From an uncultured Hungatella sp. (GTDB taxonomy: Bacteria > Bacillota > Clostridia > Lachnospirales > Lachnospiraceae), in the NCBI GenBank assembly GCA_910588325.1, contig CAJUPP010000012.1:1-63342 (forward strand): DNA of 63,342 nucleotides, given 5' to 3'. Both the position numbers and the translations under genes were made by a program. Below the pieces are notes generated by a model. That model worked only from the letters and a program-made list of their open reading frames with translations, had not been told where the DNA came from and made no database searches. Position 1 is the first letter of the stretch. Each line of letters starts with the position of its first letter. Of this stretch, positions 7,808-16,606 are shown piece after piece.

Positions 7808-8560
7808 ATGATTGATGGATTAGTATCGGTAATTACTCCGACTTATAATTGTGCAAAATACATTGGTGAAACAATTGAGGCTGTCCAGGCCCAAACATAT
7901 AATAACTGGGAAATGATTATCGTAGATGACTGTTCCAGTGACACAACACAGGAGATAGTTAAAAACTATTCAGATGTGGATCCAAGGATACATTATATAT
8001 ATCGAGAAATAAATTCAGGTCCAGCGATAGCCAGAACGGAGGCTATGAATATAGCAAATGGTGAATATATGGCTTTTTGTGATTCTGATGATTTATGGAT
8101 GCCTACAAAACTTGAAAAACAACTCAAGTATATGAAAGAAAAAGATTATGCATTTACTTGTACAGCGTATGAACAAATTGATGAAAAAGGAAATGGTATG
8201 GATCGGGTTATTGATGTGGTCCATAAATGCGATTATAATCGACTTCTGCTTGACTGTCCGGTTGGAAATAGCACAGTAATGTACAGTGTCAAAAAAATGG
8301 GGAAATTTGAGGTGCCCAATATAAGAAAAAGAAATGATGATGCCCTTTGGTTGCAAATGTTGAAGAAAGAACCGTATATCTATGGTATGTCAGATGTTTT
8401 AATGAAATATAGAATAAGAAACAATAGTGTTTCAAGTAATAAATTCAGAGTAATAAAGTATCATTGGATTTTATATAGAAATATAGAACATTTAAGTATT
8501 CCGCGTAGTATGTTTCACATAGGATATTGGTGTGCAATTAAAATTTTAAAAATTAAATGA
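7808..8560 (+). CDS. Glycosyltransferase family 2
   Basis: This is a GT-A fold glycosyltransferase of 250 residues that would add one sugar to the lipid-linked repeat unit on the cytoplasmic face. It shows the GT2 opening LVSVITPTYNCAKYIGETIE, the nucleotide-binding IVDDCSSDTT and the metal-binding FCDSDDLW (the DxD equivalent, near residue 93). The ribosome binding site is GGAG, about 10 bases upstream. Donor and linkage cannot be inferred. It is the first of four GT2 genes in the operon. Confidence 0.9.
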   Translation: MIDGLVSVITPTYNCAKYIGETIEAVQAQTYNNWEMIIVDDCSSDTTQEIVKNYSDVDPRIHYIYREINSGPAIARTEAMNIANGEYMAFCDSDDLWMPTKLEKQLKYMKEKDYAFTCTAYEQIDEKGNGMDRVIDVVHKCDYNRLLLDCPVGNSTVMYSVKKMGKFEVPNIRKRNDDALWLQMLKKEPYIYGMSDVLMKYRIRNNSVSSNKFRVIKYHWILYRNIEHLSIPRSMFHIGYWCAIKILKIK

Positions 8561-8567
8561 GGCCTAT

Positions 8568-9338
8568 ATGCTATTTTCGATATTACTTCCAACCTTAGGA
8601 TTAAGATATAAAGAAACAGAAAGACTTTTTGCATCACTATCTAATCAAGAACTAAAAGATTTTGAGATAGTTATGGTGTCTCAAATAAATCATGAAGATA
8701 TGGTTCAATTGGTTGAGAAATGGAGTTTGCTGAAAATAAAACATATAAGAATTCAAGAGATAGGTCTATCGAATGCCAGAAATATTGGTTTGAAGCAGTG
8801 TCAAGGGGAATGGGTGATTATTTCTGATGATGACTGTTGGTATCCTCAAAATAGTCTGGCTGACCTGGCTAAGCATATAAAGGAAAGTAATGCGGATATA
8901 GTGCTTAGCCAAATATATGATCCAATATCGCAACAACTATATAAATCATACCAGAATAAGCGCTTGACGATAAAAAATAAATTTGCGTTATTATCAAGGT
9001 CTTCGATAGAAATAGCATTTAATAGACAGAAGATAAAGCATGATTTTGATGTCAATTTTGGATTAGGGGCAAGATATATTTGTTGTGAAGAGGTGGATTT
9101 TTTGTTGAATAATTATAATAAAAATAAAGTAATCAGCCTTCCGATTGTAAGCGTTTATCATGAGAAGAAAAATTCTGCAAATAATGGACAAATAATTGCC
9201 AAAGGTGCATTATATAATAAAAATTTTAACATTATTGTTTCAATAATGATTCTAGTTAGAGATTTAATTTTTAAACGAGAAAACAATTTTAAATATTTTA
9301 TTATTGGATATAAAGATTATGAGGGATTAAGAAAGTGA
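8568..9338 (+). CDS. Glycosyltransferase family 2, divergent
   Basis: A 256-residue GT2-like enzyme. It opens with FSILLPTLGLRYKETERLF and carries a metal site IISDDDCWYP near residue 87. A GLGARYICCEEVDFL motif in the second half is typical of a subset of GT2 enzymes in which this region holds the catalytic base. It is strongly AT-rich. Its end overlaps the next start by 4 bases, so the two are coupled. Confidence 0.82.
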   Translation: MLFSILLPTLGLRYKETERLFASLSNQELKDFEIVMVSQINHEDMVQLVEKWSLLKIKHIRIQEIGLSNARNIGLKQCQGEWVIISDDDCWYPQNSLADLAKHIKESNADIVLSQIYDPISQQLYKSYQNKRLTIKNKFALLSRSSIEIAFNRQKIKHDFDVNFGLGARYICCEEVDFLLNNYNKNKVISLPIVSVYHEKKNSANNGQIIAKGALYNKNFNIIVSIMILVRDLIFKRENNFKYFIIGYKDYEGLRK

Positions 9339-10138
9339 TACCAAAAAAAATACATTATTGCTGGTTTGGCGGGGGCGAGTTGCCGGAAAAAGATAAAAGA
9401 TGTATAGAAAGCTGGAAAAAATATTGTCCAGATTATGAAATTATTAGATGGGATGAGTCTAACTATGATATCTCTAAATGTAAGTATATGAAAGATGCTT
9501 ACGATAATAAGAAATGGGGATTTGTACCCGATTATGCAAGATTAGATATCATATATAATGAAGGAGGCATATATCTAGACACAGATGTTGAAGTTATAAA
9601 ATGTTTTGATGATTTACTAAATCTTACGGGATTTATGGGATTTGAAAATGAGAAATATGTAAATCTTGGTTCTGGTTTTGGAGCAGAAAAGGAGAATCAT
9701 ATAATTAAACGTTTAAGAGATGTATATGATTCTAAAACATTTATAAATGCAGATGGCACATTGAATTTGATTGCATCTCCTAAATATTCTACTACAATAT
9801 TAGAAAAAGAAGGATTAAACAGAAATAATATTACACAAGAATTAAAAGGAATAAAGGTGTTTTCATCTGACTATTTAGCTCCGCTTGGATTTAATGATGG
9901 GGTTTTAAGATGTACCAATCATACGTATAGCATTCATTGGTTTAATATGTCTTGGAAAGAAAAAGATGAAATCAATCTGGTTTTTAAAGAACAAAAAAAT
10001 ATTAGAAAATATGGAAACACTGTAGGTGGAATTTTGAATTATTTATTACTAATTCAATATGATTTGATCAAATATGGTCTTAAAAAAACAATCGAAAAGG
10101 TTTTGAAAAAGATACAAAGGGATGAGATTAGTGAATGA
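9335..10138 (+). CDS. GT32-like glycosyltransferase with DXD motif
   Basis: This 267-residue protein has the classic IPKKIHYCWFGGGELPEK start and the core DYARLDIIYNEGGIYLDTDV, which contains the DXD motif (DTD near residue 88). This is the Gly_transf_sug/GT32 family seen in capsule and exopolysaccharide loci, often mannosyl- or galactosyltransferases. Specificity is not deducible here. The start overlaps the preceding gene by 4 bases, and the end overlaps the start of the next GT2 gene. Confidence 0.88.
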   Translation: MIPKKIHYCWFGGGELPEKDKRCIESWKKYCPDYEIIRWDESNYDISKCKYMKDAYDNKKWGFVPDYARLDIIYNEGGIYLDTDVEVIKCFDDLLNLTGFMGFENEKYVNLGSGFGAEKENHIIKRLRDVYDSKTFINADGTLNLIASPKYSTTILEKEGLNRNNITQELKGIKVFSSDYLAPLGFNDGVLRCTNHTYSIHWFNMSWKEKDEINLVFKEQKNIRKYGNTVGGILNYLLLIQYDLIKYGLKKTIEKVLKKIQRDEISE

Positions 10139-11099
10139 TTTAGTGAGTGTAATTGTGCCAGCATATAATGTAGAAAGTTATATTGAAAGATGTATTAATT
10201 CGATTGGAAATCAGTCATACAGTAATTTTGAAATTATTGTAATAAATGATGGATCAAATGATTTAACGTTTAAAATACTGGAGAACTTGGAAAAAAGATA
10301 TAAAATGCTAAATGTATATGATCAAGCAAATCATGGAGAGGCCTATACCAGAAACAGAGGATTATCTTTGGCTAAAGGTGAGTTTGTATGCTTTGTTGAT
10401 GCAGATGACTATATAGAAAACAATTTTATTGAAAAAATGCTTGTCCCCCTTATCCAAAACCATGATATAGGAATTAGTGTATGTAATATGCAATGTATAG
10501 ATCAAAATAATAACAGGGTACACGATATAGGGATAGAATATAAGAAAGAAATTTTGATTAAAATTGACTCATCGTACTCATTTCAAAGATCTGTTCAGCA
10601 TTTAAGTGTATGTGCAGCTATGTATAGGAAACAGATATTGAAAGATTTGAAATTTTCAGAGGATATTGTTGTTGGACTAGATGCTCTCTTTCACAATATA
10701 GCTTTGACTAGATGCCATTCGTTTTATATTTTACCTGATGAGTTATATGTATATGATATGCATGAAGGCTCAATATTTAAATCAGGATTCTCTGAAAGAC
10801 GTTTAACGGAACTAAAGGCTTGGAGGGAGATAATTAAGGTTTACTCTGATTATCCATTCGCAAAGAAAAGTGCTATGGGTGAATACTTTATTAGATGTAT
10901 AAGTGTATATAAGGAGTTGTATAGATCTGATGCAAATAATATTAAAAAATATAGCTATTTACTAAAACATCAAATAAGAAAAAGTTATAAATATATTAGG
11001 TACTGTGAATTGCCTTTTAAAATCAGAGTTTTATGTACAGCATTTTTTGTAGCACCTGAATTGATGGGAGTAATTTATAAAAGGTATAAGCATGCATAA
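10131..11099 (+). CDS. Glycosyltransferase family 2
   Basis: A GT2 enzyme of about 322 residues with LVSVIVPAYNVESYIERCI, VINDGSNDLT and the metal site FVDADDYIE. The ATG at 10122 directly abuts the AAAGGG ribosome binding site. The in-frame GTG at 10131 has proper spacing and gives the conventional family N-terminus, so it is preferred. The C-terminal 110 residues are basic and may contact the membrane. It overlaps the upstream gene by a few bases. Confidence 0.88.
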   Translation: MNDLVSVIVPAYNVESYIERCINSIGNQSYSNFEIIVINDGSNDLTFKILENLEKRYKMLNVYDQANHGEAYTRNRGLSLAKGEFVCFVDADDYIENNFIEKMLVPLIQNHDIGISVCNMQCIDQNNNRVHDIGIEYKKEILIKIDSSYSFQRSVQHLSVCAAMYRKQILKDLKFSEDIVVGLDALFHNIALTRCHSFYILPDELYVYDMHEGSIFKSGFSERRLTELKAWREIIKVYSDYPFAKKSAMGEYFIRCISVYKELYRSDANNIKKYSYLLKHQIRKSYKYIRYCELPFKIRVLCTAFFVAPELMGVIYKRYKHA

Positions 11100-11143
11100 A
11101 CTATAAATAGAAAGGGTATTGATCAATAAATGGTATATTATTA

Positions 11144-12280
11144 ATGAATTTTATATTAATGGTGTTATCGTATGATATTAAATATGTGATTGTAGCCTGC
11201 ATCCTATTATTGATATACATATTATTTGATAATAAAACAACCAACAAGATACGAATTATAGATTTTGCTGCTATAATCATTATGACAGGGTTATCCGCTT
11301 TTAGATATAATGTTGGAACAGATTTTCAGTCATATCTTGCAAGATATATTCATTATAATGCATACTGGAATGATATTTCTTCAAAGCTGACATCAGAAAT
11401 TTTATTTTACAAATTATGTTATGCATTTAGTAAATTGACAGATAGTCCCTATGGAGTTTTTTGGCTTTGTGCATTGATCCTTTATCCTTCATTGATTTTG
11501 TTTGCAAGAAAAATTTCAGGTAGGCCCAGCAGAATTATAGCCTGCTATGTTTTGCTTGAGTTTTTTGGGATTTCCAATAATATTTTACGTCAGGCAATAG
11601 CCATGGAATTATGTATGTTTGCTTTTTTTGCATGGAAAAATAAAAGGAAGTTTTTTGCAATAATATTTTCTATAATGTCAGTGGGGTTTCATTTGACTGC
11701 AGTGATAGGGATTGTATTAATAGTTTTAAGCACATTTATAAAACCATCACGTCAGAAACTAGGAGTTTTTCTTATTATAAGTCTTGCAGCATTTGCAGGA
11801 ATACAAGTTTTTTTTATAGTGATAAAATATATACCAATAATTAATAGATATTATCACTATTTTTATGAAGACATGAAACTAATTATGAAAATTGACTGTT
11901 TGGGATTTTTCTTGTTTTATTTATATATTTCTTTTTGGGCATTTAACTATTCTGCACGAATAAAGGAGAAAATGAATGAAAAAGAATGTATTATTTTTGA
12001 TAGAATATTGTCAATGCTAATGCTTTCCCTGCCAATTACGATTTGTGGAACACAAATGTTTTATTTTAATAGAATTGCCATGTATTTATTTCAATTTGCT
12101 ATAGTTATAATTCCGCAATTTTATAGGGCAAGATATAAAAATAATTTAGTAACAAAGGTATTTTTAACCTGTAGTCTTGTAATATTCTTACTATTCTCTA
12201 ATGCGGCTTCTCTTGATAATACATATTGGAAATATGATTTTCAATGGAATGCGCCTTATAATTATCTTCAAATTAAGTGA
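11144..12280 (+). CDS. EpsG-like polysaccharide polymerase (Wzy role)
   Basis: This 378-residue integral membrane protein has about ten predicted spans. The family signature FRYNVGTDFQSYLARY lies near residue 55. EpsG/Wzy-type proteins polymerise lipid-linked repeat units outside the membrane; the family is named after Bacillus EpsG. It is the only polymerase candidate in the operon and sits among the transferases and upstream of the flippase, so a Wzx/Wzy-type pathway is inferred. The ribosome binding site is weak. Composition is very AT-rich. Confidence 0.82.
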   Translation: MNFILMVLSYDIKYVIVACILLLIYILFDNKTTNKIRIIDFAAIIIMTGLSAFRYNVGTDFQSYLARYIHYNAYWNDISSKLTSEILFYKLCYAFSKLTDSPYGVFWLCALILYPSLILFARKISGRPSRIIACYVLLEFFGISNNILRQAIAMELCMFAFFAWKNKRKFFAIIFSIMSVGFHLTAVIGIVLIVLSTFIKPSRQKLGVFLIISLAAFAGIQVFFIVIKYIPIINRYYHYFYEDMKLIMKIDCLGFFLFYLYISFWAFNYSARIKEKMNEKECIIFDRILSMLMLSLPITICGTQMFYFNRIAMYLFQFAIVIIPQFYRARYKNNLVTKVFLTCSLVIFLLFSNAASLDNTYWKYDFQWNAPYNYLQIK

Positions 12281-12324
12281 TAATTATATTAAGAGAAAGT
12301 CGAATATAACATTAATATGATTGT

Positions 12325-13311
12325 ATGGAAAATAATGATAAGATAAGTATTATAGTTCCGGTTTATAATAATGAAAATTGTATTAGTCGCAGTGTAGAGT
12401 CTCTTATCAAACAAAGCTATTCAAATTTAGAAATACTTCTTATTGATGACGGTTCAACAGATAATAGCGGACGGTTATGCGATAAATTGGAGAGTTTAGA
12501 TAATAGAATTCGGGTTTTTCATATGCACAATAGAGGAGTTAGTGCTGCAAGAAATTCAGGACTAAAATTATGCACTGGAGAGTATGTAATGTTTCTTGAC
12601 AGCGACGATTTTCTAGAATTAAATGCATGTGAAGAGTTCTATAAAGCAATAAAAAAGTATAATGTAAATATTGTACGGGCAATGTTTAACTCCATTGATA
12701 AAAATGGCATACCTGTAGTTCAGGAGTATTGTCCCAATAAAGATATGCTTATTAATGTTAAATTAGAGTATTCATTTCAAGCGGACTACGATTATGGGGC
12801 TGTCTGGAGTACTCTATATAGAAAAGATATATTGAAGGATATATTTTTTGATGAGGATCTATATGTTGGAGAGGATACATTATTTTTTTGTAAGGCTTTG
12901 ATGAGGACAGATGAGATATTAATATTGAATCAAAGACTTTACAATTATATGATTCAAGATGAATCAGCATTTTTTGGTACTATAAATGAAAAAAAACTTA
13001 CAGAGATAGAGGCAAGAAAGAGAATATGTAGTCTTCTTAAAAAAAATAAGAGATTATATGCATCAGCTAAAGGAGCATATGGATATCGATGTTTATGTAA
13101 AGCTGCTAATATTTTTTTGCATGATGCGAAAGAACTGGATGATTATTATGAGCTATGCATTGGAGAATATAGAAAAAATTTTCTAAATACAATACGGCAT
13201 CATAAAAATAATGTTAGAGTATATAAACTTGCATTGTATTTTATTATGCCTCAAATAATTTTTAGATTTCAAAAGAAAAAGCATAATCAGCATAGTATCA
13301 CTGCCCAATAA
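12325..13311 (+). CDS. Glycosyltransferase family 2
   Basis: A GT2 enzyme of 328 residues with ISIIVPVYNNENCISRSV, LIDDGSTDNSGRLCD and the DxD-like FLDSDDFLE. It resembles the gene at 10131 in length and layout, including a long basic C-terminal tail, and the two may be old duplicates. No convincing ribosome binding site precedes the ATG at 12325, so translation may be weak. Donor unknown. Confidence 0.88.
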   Translation: MENNDKISIIVPVYNNENCISRSVESLIKQSYSNLEILLIDDGSTDNSGRLCDKLESLDNRIRVFHMHNRGVSAARNSGLKLCTGEYVMFLDSDDFLELNACEEFYKAIKKYNVNIVRAMFNSIDKNGIPVVQEYCPNKDMLINVKLEYSFQADYDYGAVWSTLYRKDILKDIFFDEDLYVGEDTLFFCKALMRTDEILILNQRLYNYMIQDESAFFGTINEKKLTEIEARKRICSLLKKNKRLYASAKGAYGYRCLCKAANIFLHDAKELDDYYELCIGEYRKNFLNTIRHHKNNVRVYKLALYFIMPQIIFRFQKKKHNQHSITAQ

Positions 13312-13332
13312 TCGTATAAGGAACATAATAAA

Positions 13333-14871
13333 ATGAAGTTTAATCTAAAATCACGTAAGGAAAATGCGTTATATAGCTCAGTTGCCGGACTGACTCAACA
13401 GCTCCTATCTATCATCTGTGCATTTATATTCAGAACATTCTTTCTGCATGTTTTGAGCAGAGAGTATCTTGGAATAGAAGGATTATTTTCTAATCTAATA
13501 CAGTTTTTCTCTTTAGCAGAGTTGGGAATAGGTACTGCAATTATCTATAGAATGTATAAGCCATTTGCAGATAAAGATGTAGATAAAATTGAAGCATATT
13601 TGAATTTTTATAAAATTGCTTATCATGGGATTGCATTGGTTGTGTTTATTCTTGGAGTGTCTATATATCCGTTCCTTAAATACATTATTCATATGGAAGA
13701 AATACCTAGTAATGTAGATATAACACTTGTGTATTTTTTGTTTTTAATTCAAAGTGTTTCAAGTTATCTGTTTATTTATAAGCAATCTTTATATATTGCA
13801 AATCAGCAGAGCTACATAATTGCGATATATAATACTTTGATAAACGTTATATCGACTATTGTAAAGATACTTATTTTATATATTACATTTGATTATGTTT
13901 TTACGTTGACAAGTAGTATTTTAATAACACTAATTTTCAATTTTTTATTTAATATGTATATAGATAGATACTTTAGTTTAGCCAACAGATATAAAAATAA
14001 ATTGTCGAGAGCTGAAATAAAGAGCATTGTAAATGATACATTTGGATTATTGTGTCATAATATTGGTTCAGTTGTCGTCAATGGTACGGATAATATTGTA
14101 TTATCTGCTTTTATCAGTTTATCTGCTGTAGGAATGTATGATAATTATACGATAATTGTTAGGGGGATTTTTGGTATTATAAATAAAGCTTTACAAAGCT
14201 TTATTCCATCAATAGGTAATTTAAATTGTAAATCTGATAAATCTAAAGTATACGATGTATATTTGCGTGTACTATTTGTAAATTTGTGGATTTCTTCATT
14301 TTCGACAATTTGTTTATATTGTTTATTAAATAGATTTATATACATTTGGCTTGATTCAACTTATATTTTTAATAAGGAAATTGTTATGTCCATATGTATT
14401 TTGTTTTATATTCAGGCAAGTAGATTGACTAGCAATTCATTCATTAGTGGATGTGGACTTTTTATGAAAGACAAAATCAGACCCCTTATTGAAAGTCTAT
14501 TGAATATTATTATATCAATATGGCTGGCAAATCAGATCGGTATAGCTGGGGTTATTATTGGGACTATCGTTAGTGGAGTGGTAACATATTACTGGAGAGA
14601 ACCATATTTATTGATTAAAGAAATTTTTGGGTATTTGGATAGTAGGTTTTGGACAATGGAAGTAATATGGCCAATCATGACAATAGTATTATCATTTGCT
14701 TTTAGTAATATAATTGCGGTAATTCCACTTGATTTATATGGTTTTATTTTATCTACAATAATAGTATTTATCGGCTCTAACATATTTTTAATATTATTAT
14801 GGAATAGGAGTAAAGAATATAAATATTTTTTGTACCTATTAAAGGATAAGATAATTAAGAAATACAATTGA
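13333..14871 (+). CDS. Wzx-type oligosaccharide flippase (MOP superfamily)
   Basis: This 512-residue protein has about 12-14 membrane spans. Its N-terminus, RKENALYSSVAGLTQQLLSI followed by YLGIEGLFSNLIQFFSLAELG, is typical of Firmicute polysaccharide flippases. It would move the finished lipid-linked unit across the membrane for polymerisation by the EpsG-like protein. Position next to last in the operon, after the transferases, fits. No internal stop or truncation is seen. Confidence 0.9.
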   Translation: MKFNLKSRKENALYSSVAGLTQQLLSIICAFIFRTFFLHVLSREYLGIEGLFSNLIQFFSLAELGIGTAIIYRMYKPFADKDVDKIEAYLNFYKIAYHGIALVVFILGVSIYPFLKYIIHMEEIPSNVDITLVYFLFLIQSVSSYLFIYKQSLYIANQQSYIIAIYNTLINVISTIVKILILYITFDYVFTLTSSILITLIFNFLFNMYIDRYFSLANRYKNKLSRAEIKSIVNDTFGLLCHNIGSVVVNGTDNIVLSAFISLSAVGMYDNYTIIVRGIFGIINKALQSFIPSIGNLNCKSDKSKVYDVYLRVLFVNLWISSFSTICLYCLLNRFIYIWLDSTYIFNKEIVMSICILFYIQASRLTSNSFISGCGLFMKDKIRPLIESLLNIIISIWLANQIGIAGVIIGTIVSGVVTYYWREPYLLIKEIFGYLDSRFWTMEVIWPIMTIVLSFAFSNIIAVIPLDLYGFILSTIIVFIGSNIFLILLWNRSKEYKYFLYLLKDKIIKKYN

Positions 14872-15050
14872 GTATGATACTTGCTCTTTGAAAATTTGAA
14901 CCGTTATTAATATGTATTATTACAGTTGCAGATGGTATTTTTAATTTTAACTATTACAATACAATAGATTAGTTATTAAAATTATTGGAAAATAAAAGAA
15001 CAGACAAAAATTGTATAGTGATGCTGTGATTTTAATTTGGAGAAATGGAT

Positions 15051-16073
15051 ATGGGACACAATCTTTTAGATAAACAATATGAATCTTTTGATGTATTAAA
15101 ATTTGTACTTTCAATTTCTGTTGTTGCAATTCATATAGATCCATTACTAAATTTTAGCGGAACTTTTATTTATGATATTTATCGCTCTCTCATTTCTTTA
15201 TCAGTACCTGTTTTTTTTATTATGACAGGTTTTTTGATTTCCAACAAGATGTCAAGTCTGAACTTTGCGAATACTTATGAAAATAGCAGCAATACTATTA
15301 TAATAAGCCACATTAGAAAGCTTTTTAAACTGTATATTATTTGGAATTTAATATATCTTCCGTTGGATATCTATTACTATTTTGAACTGCATAAATCAGT
15401 TATTTATGCAATTGCGGACTATCTGCGAGGATTGATATTTGTTGGAGAGCATCATAAATCATGGATGTTATGGTATCTTTTATCTTCAATATATGCTCTT
15501 ATATTAGTAAATGGGGGGGTGAAAAGAAAATGGAAGAAACAAACATTGCTTTTTATAGGGACAATCATTGGTGCATTCGGTATACTCATAACATTATTTG
15601 TTAATGAGTATATAAGTTTACCATCATATTTAATATTGATTTTTAATGTTATTCAAAAATGTCTAGTTAGTGGAAGAATATTTACAGGATTTTTCTATAT
15701 TCCGTTAGGAATGTGTCTGTATGATAGAAAAACATTTAGACGATTTGTATCATTGAGTCTTATTGTTTTAGGTTTATTATTTGAGATATGGTCACCCAAA
15801 ATAGGATTTATCTATGAGATAGGTAGAGTAGTTGGTGCAGTTGGTTTATTTGAAGGTGCATATTCAGTGCATATTCACATGAAAAAATTTAGTAATCTAA
15901 AACTAAGACATATGAGTACATATATTTATCTTATCCATCTATTAGTATGGGAAGTTTTATATTTATTTTTTTGCAAATCACTAATAAAAGGATTTATTCC
16001 ATTTTTGATAACTATTACATTTTCTATTATAATTTCATATGTAATAATGATAGTTCAAAATAAATTCAATTAG
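15051..16073 (+). CDS. Membrane acyltransferase (acyltransferase-3 family)
   Basis: The product has about 340 residues and some ten membrane segments. The N-terminal FDVLKFVLSISVVAIHIDPL carries the family's conserved histidine. Such proteins O-acetylate or otherwise acylate exported sugars. The ATG at 15045 is only two bases from the GGAG site, so the ATG at 15051 is preferred. A gap of about 175 AT-rich bases separates it from the flippase gene, longer than elsewhere in the operon. It is the last glycan gene. Confidence 0.85.
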   Translation: MGHNLLDKQYESFDVLKFVLSISVVAIHIDPLLNFSGTFIYDIYRSLISLSVPVFFIMTGFLISNKMSSLNFANTYENSSNTIIISHIRKLFKLYIIWNLIYLPLDIYYYFELHKSVIYAIADYLRGLIFVGEHHKSWMLWYLLSSIYALILVNGGVKRKWKKQTLLFIGTIIGAFGILITLFVNEYISLPSYLILIFNVIQKCLVSGRIFTGFFYIPLGMCLYDRKTFRRFVSLSLIVLGLLFEIWSPKIGFIYEIGRVVGAVGLFEGAYSVHIHMKKFSNLKLRHMSTYIYLIHLLVWEVLYLFFCKSLIKGFIPFLITITFSIIISYVIMIVQNKFN

Positions 16074-16149
16074 TATATATTGTAGATAAGGAATAAAACA
16101 AGTCAGGGCTCATTTTAAGCTGGAAAATAAAAAAATGATTTATTTTAAG

Positions 16150-16460
16150 GTAAGTGCTTCAAAAGATGGCGTACTATAACACCCAATGTCATGATGTTGG
16201 GGTCAAAAGGTAGCTTTAAATGAAATTGCTTTAATTGTTGCAAAATTGATTGAAAATCTATGCTAATCTAACCCACTAAATGTGTCAAAATAGTATATAA
16301 TTCAAAAACTATTAACACAATTTTGTAACTCATAACCTTTTGACCCTAACATCATGACATTGCTATAACACCCTCCCTCTTTCTGCTATACTAAATGAAA
16401 GTATGTAAGTATAGCAAATTTGGATAAACTTTGCTAGACATCATTTATTGAGGCACTTAC
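16150..16460. mobile_element. Outer small inverted-repeat element (MITE-like)
   Basis: Ends at 16150-16162 and 16448-16460 are inverted copies of GTAAGTGCYTCAA, matching at 12 of 13 positions. Termini beginning GTAA are known for IS66-family elements, but there is no transposase and no convincing 8-bp target duplication was seen. The 311-bp unit is therefore at best a non-autonomous remnant. A second element sits inside it. Confidence 0.5.
16185..16362. mobile_element. Inner inverted-repeat element flanked by 11-bp direct repeats
   Basis: Arms of 28 bases (16184-16211 and 16335-16362) match at 27 positions in inverted orientation and begin CAATGTCATGATGTT. Directly outside, CTATAACACCC occurs at both 16174-16184 and 16363-16373, which looks like a target-site duplication. 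With about 178 bp, no ORF and strong terminal repeats, this is a MITE-like insertion into the outer element. Confidence 0.65.
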
Positions 16461-16506
16461 ATTATGGAAGAAGGTAAAAGCAGTCTACACTGGAAAATGG
16501 GAGTTT

Positions 16507-16536
16507 AAAGAAAATATTGGAATAAATAGACGATAG
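16507..16536. repeat. 30-bp direct repeat, left copy
   Basis: This matches 18509-18538 at 28 of 30 positions in the same orientation. The shared core is GGAATAAATAGAC followed by ATAG. The two copies bracket the minus-strand ATPase gene, with palindromes next to both. Confidence 0.8.
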
Positions 16537-16552
16537 ATAGTCCATCGAGTGG

Positions 16553-16583
16553 GAGGGATTTCTAGTAAATCGAGAAATCCCTC
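16553..16583 (-). terminator. Hairpin just downstream of the PDDEXK_9 ATPase gene
   Basis: An 11-bp perfect stem, GAGGGATTTCT/AGAAATCCCTC (16553-16563 with 16573-16583), lies 24 bases past the stop codon on the minus strand. There is no T tract, so it may stabilise or end the transcript or be a diverged member of the local palindrome family. Confidence 0.45.
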
Positions 16584-16606
16584 AGATTGGTTGATAAAAA
16601 TGTTCC

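Larger units (their letters stand above)
16074..16606. other. Gene-free region with nested inverted-repeat elements
   Basis: No coding region is supported over 533 bases. The region holds an outer inverted repeat (16150-16460), an inner inverted repeat with flanking direct repeats (16185-16362), one copy of a 30-bp repeat (16507-16536), and a hairpin (16553-16583) just beyond the stop of the next gene, which lies on the minus strand. A poor imperfect hairpin also lies near 16385-16415. Confidence 0.7.

Noticed and set aside
16150..16460. Full insertion sequence with transposase
   Set aside because: No ORF of transposase length or motif lies between the inverted repeats on either strand.
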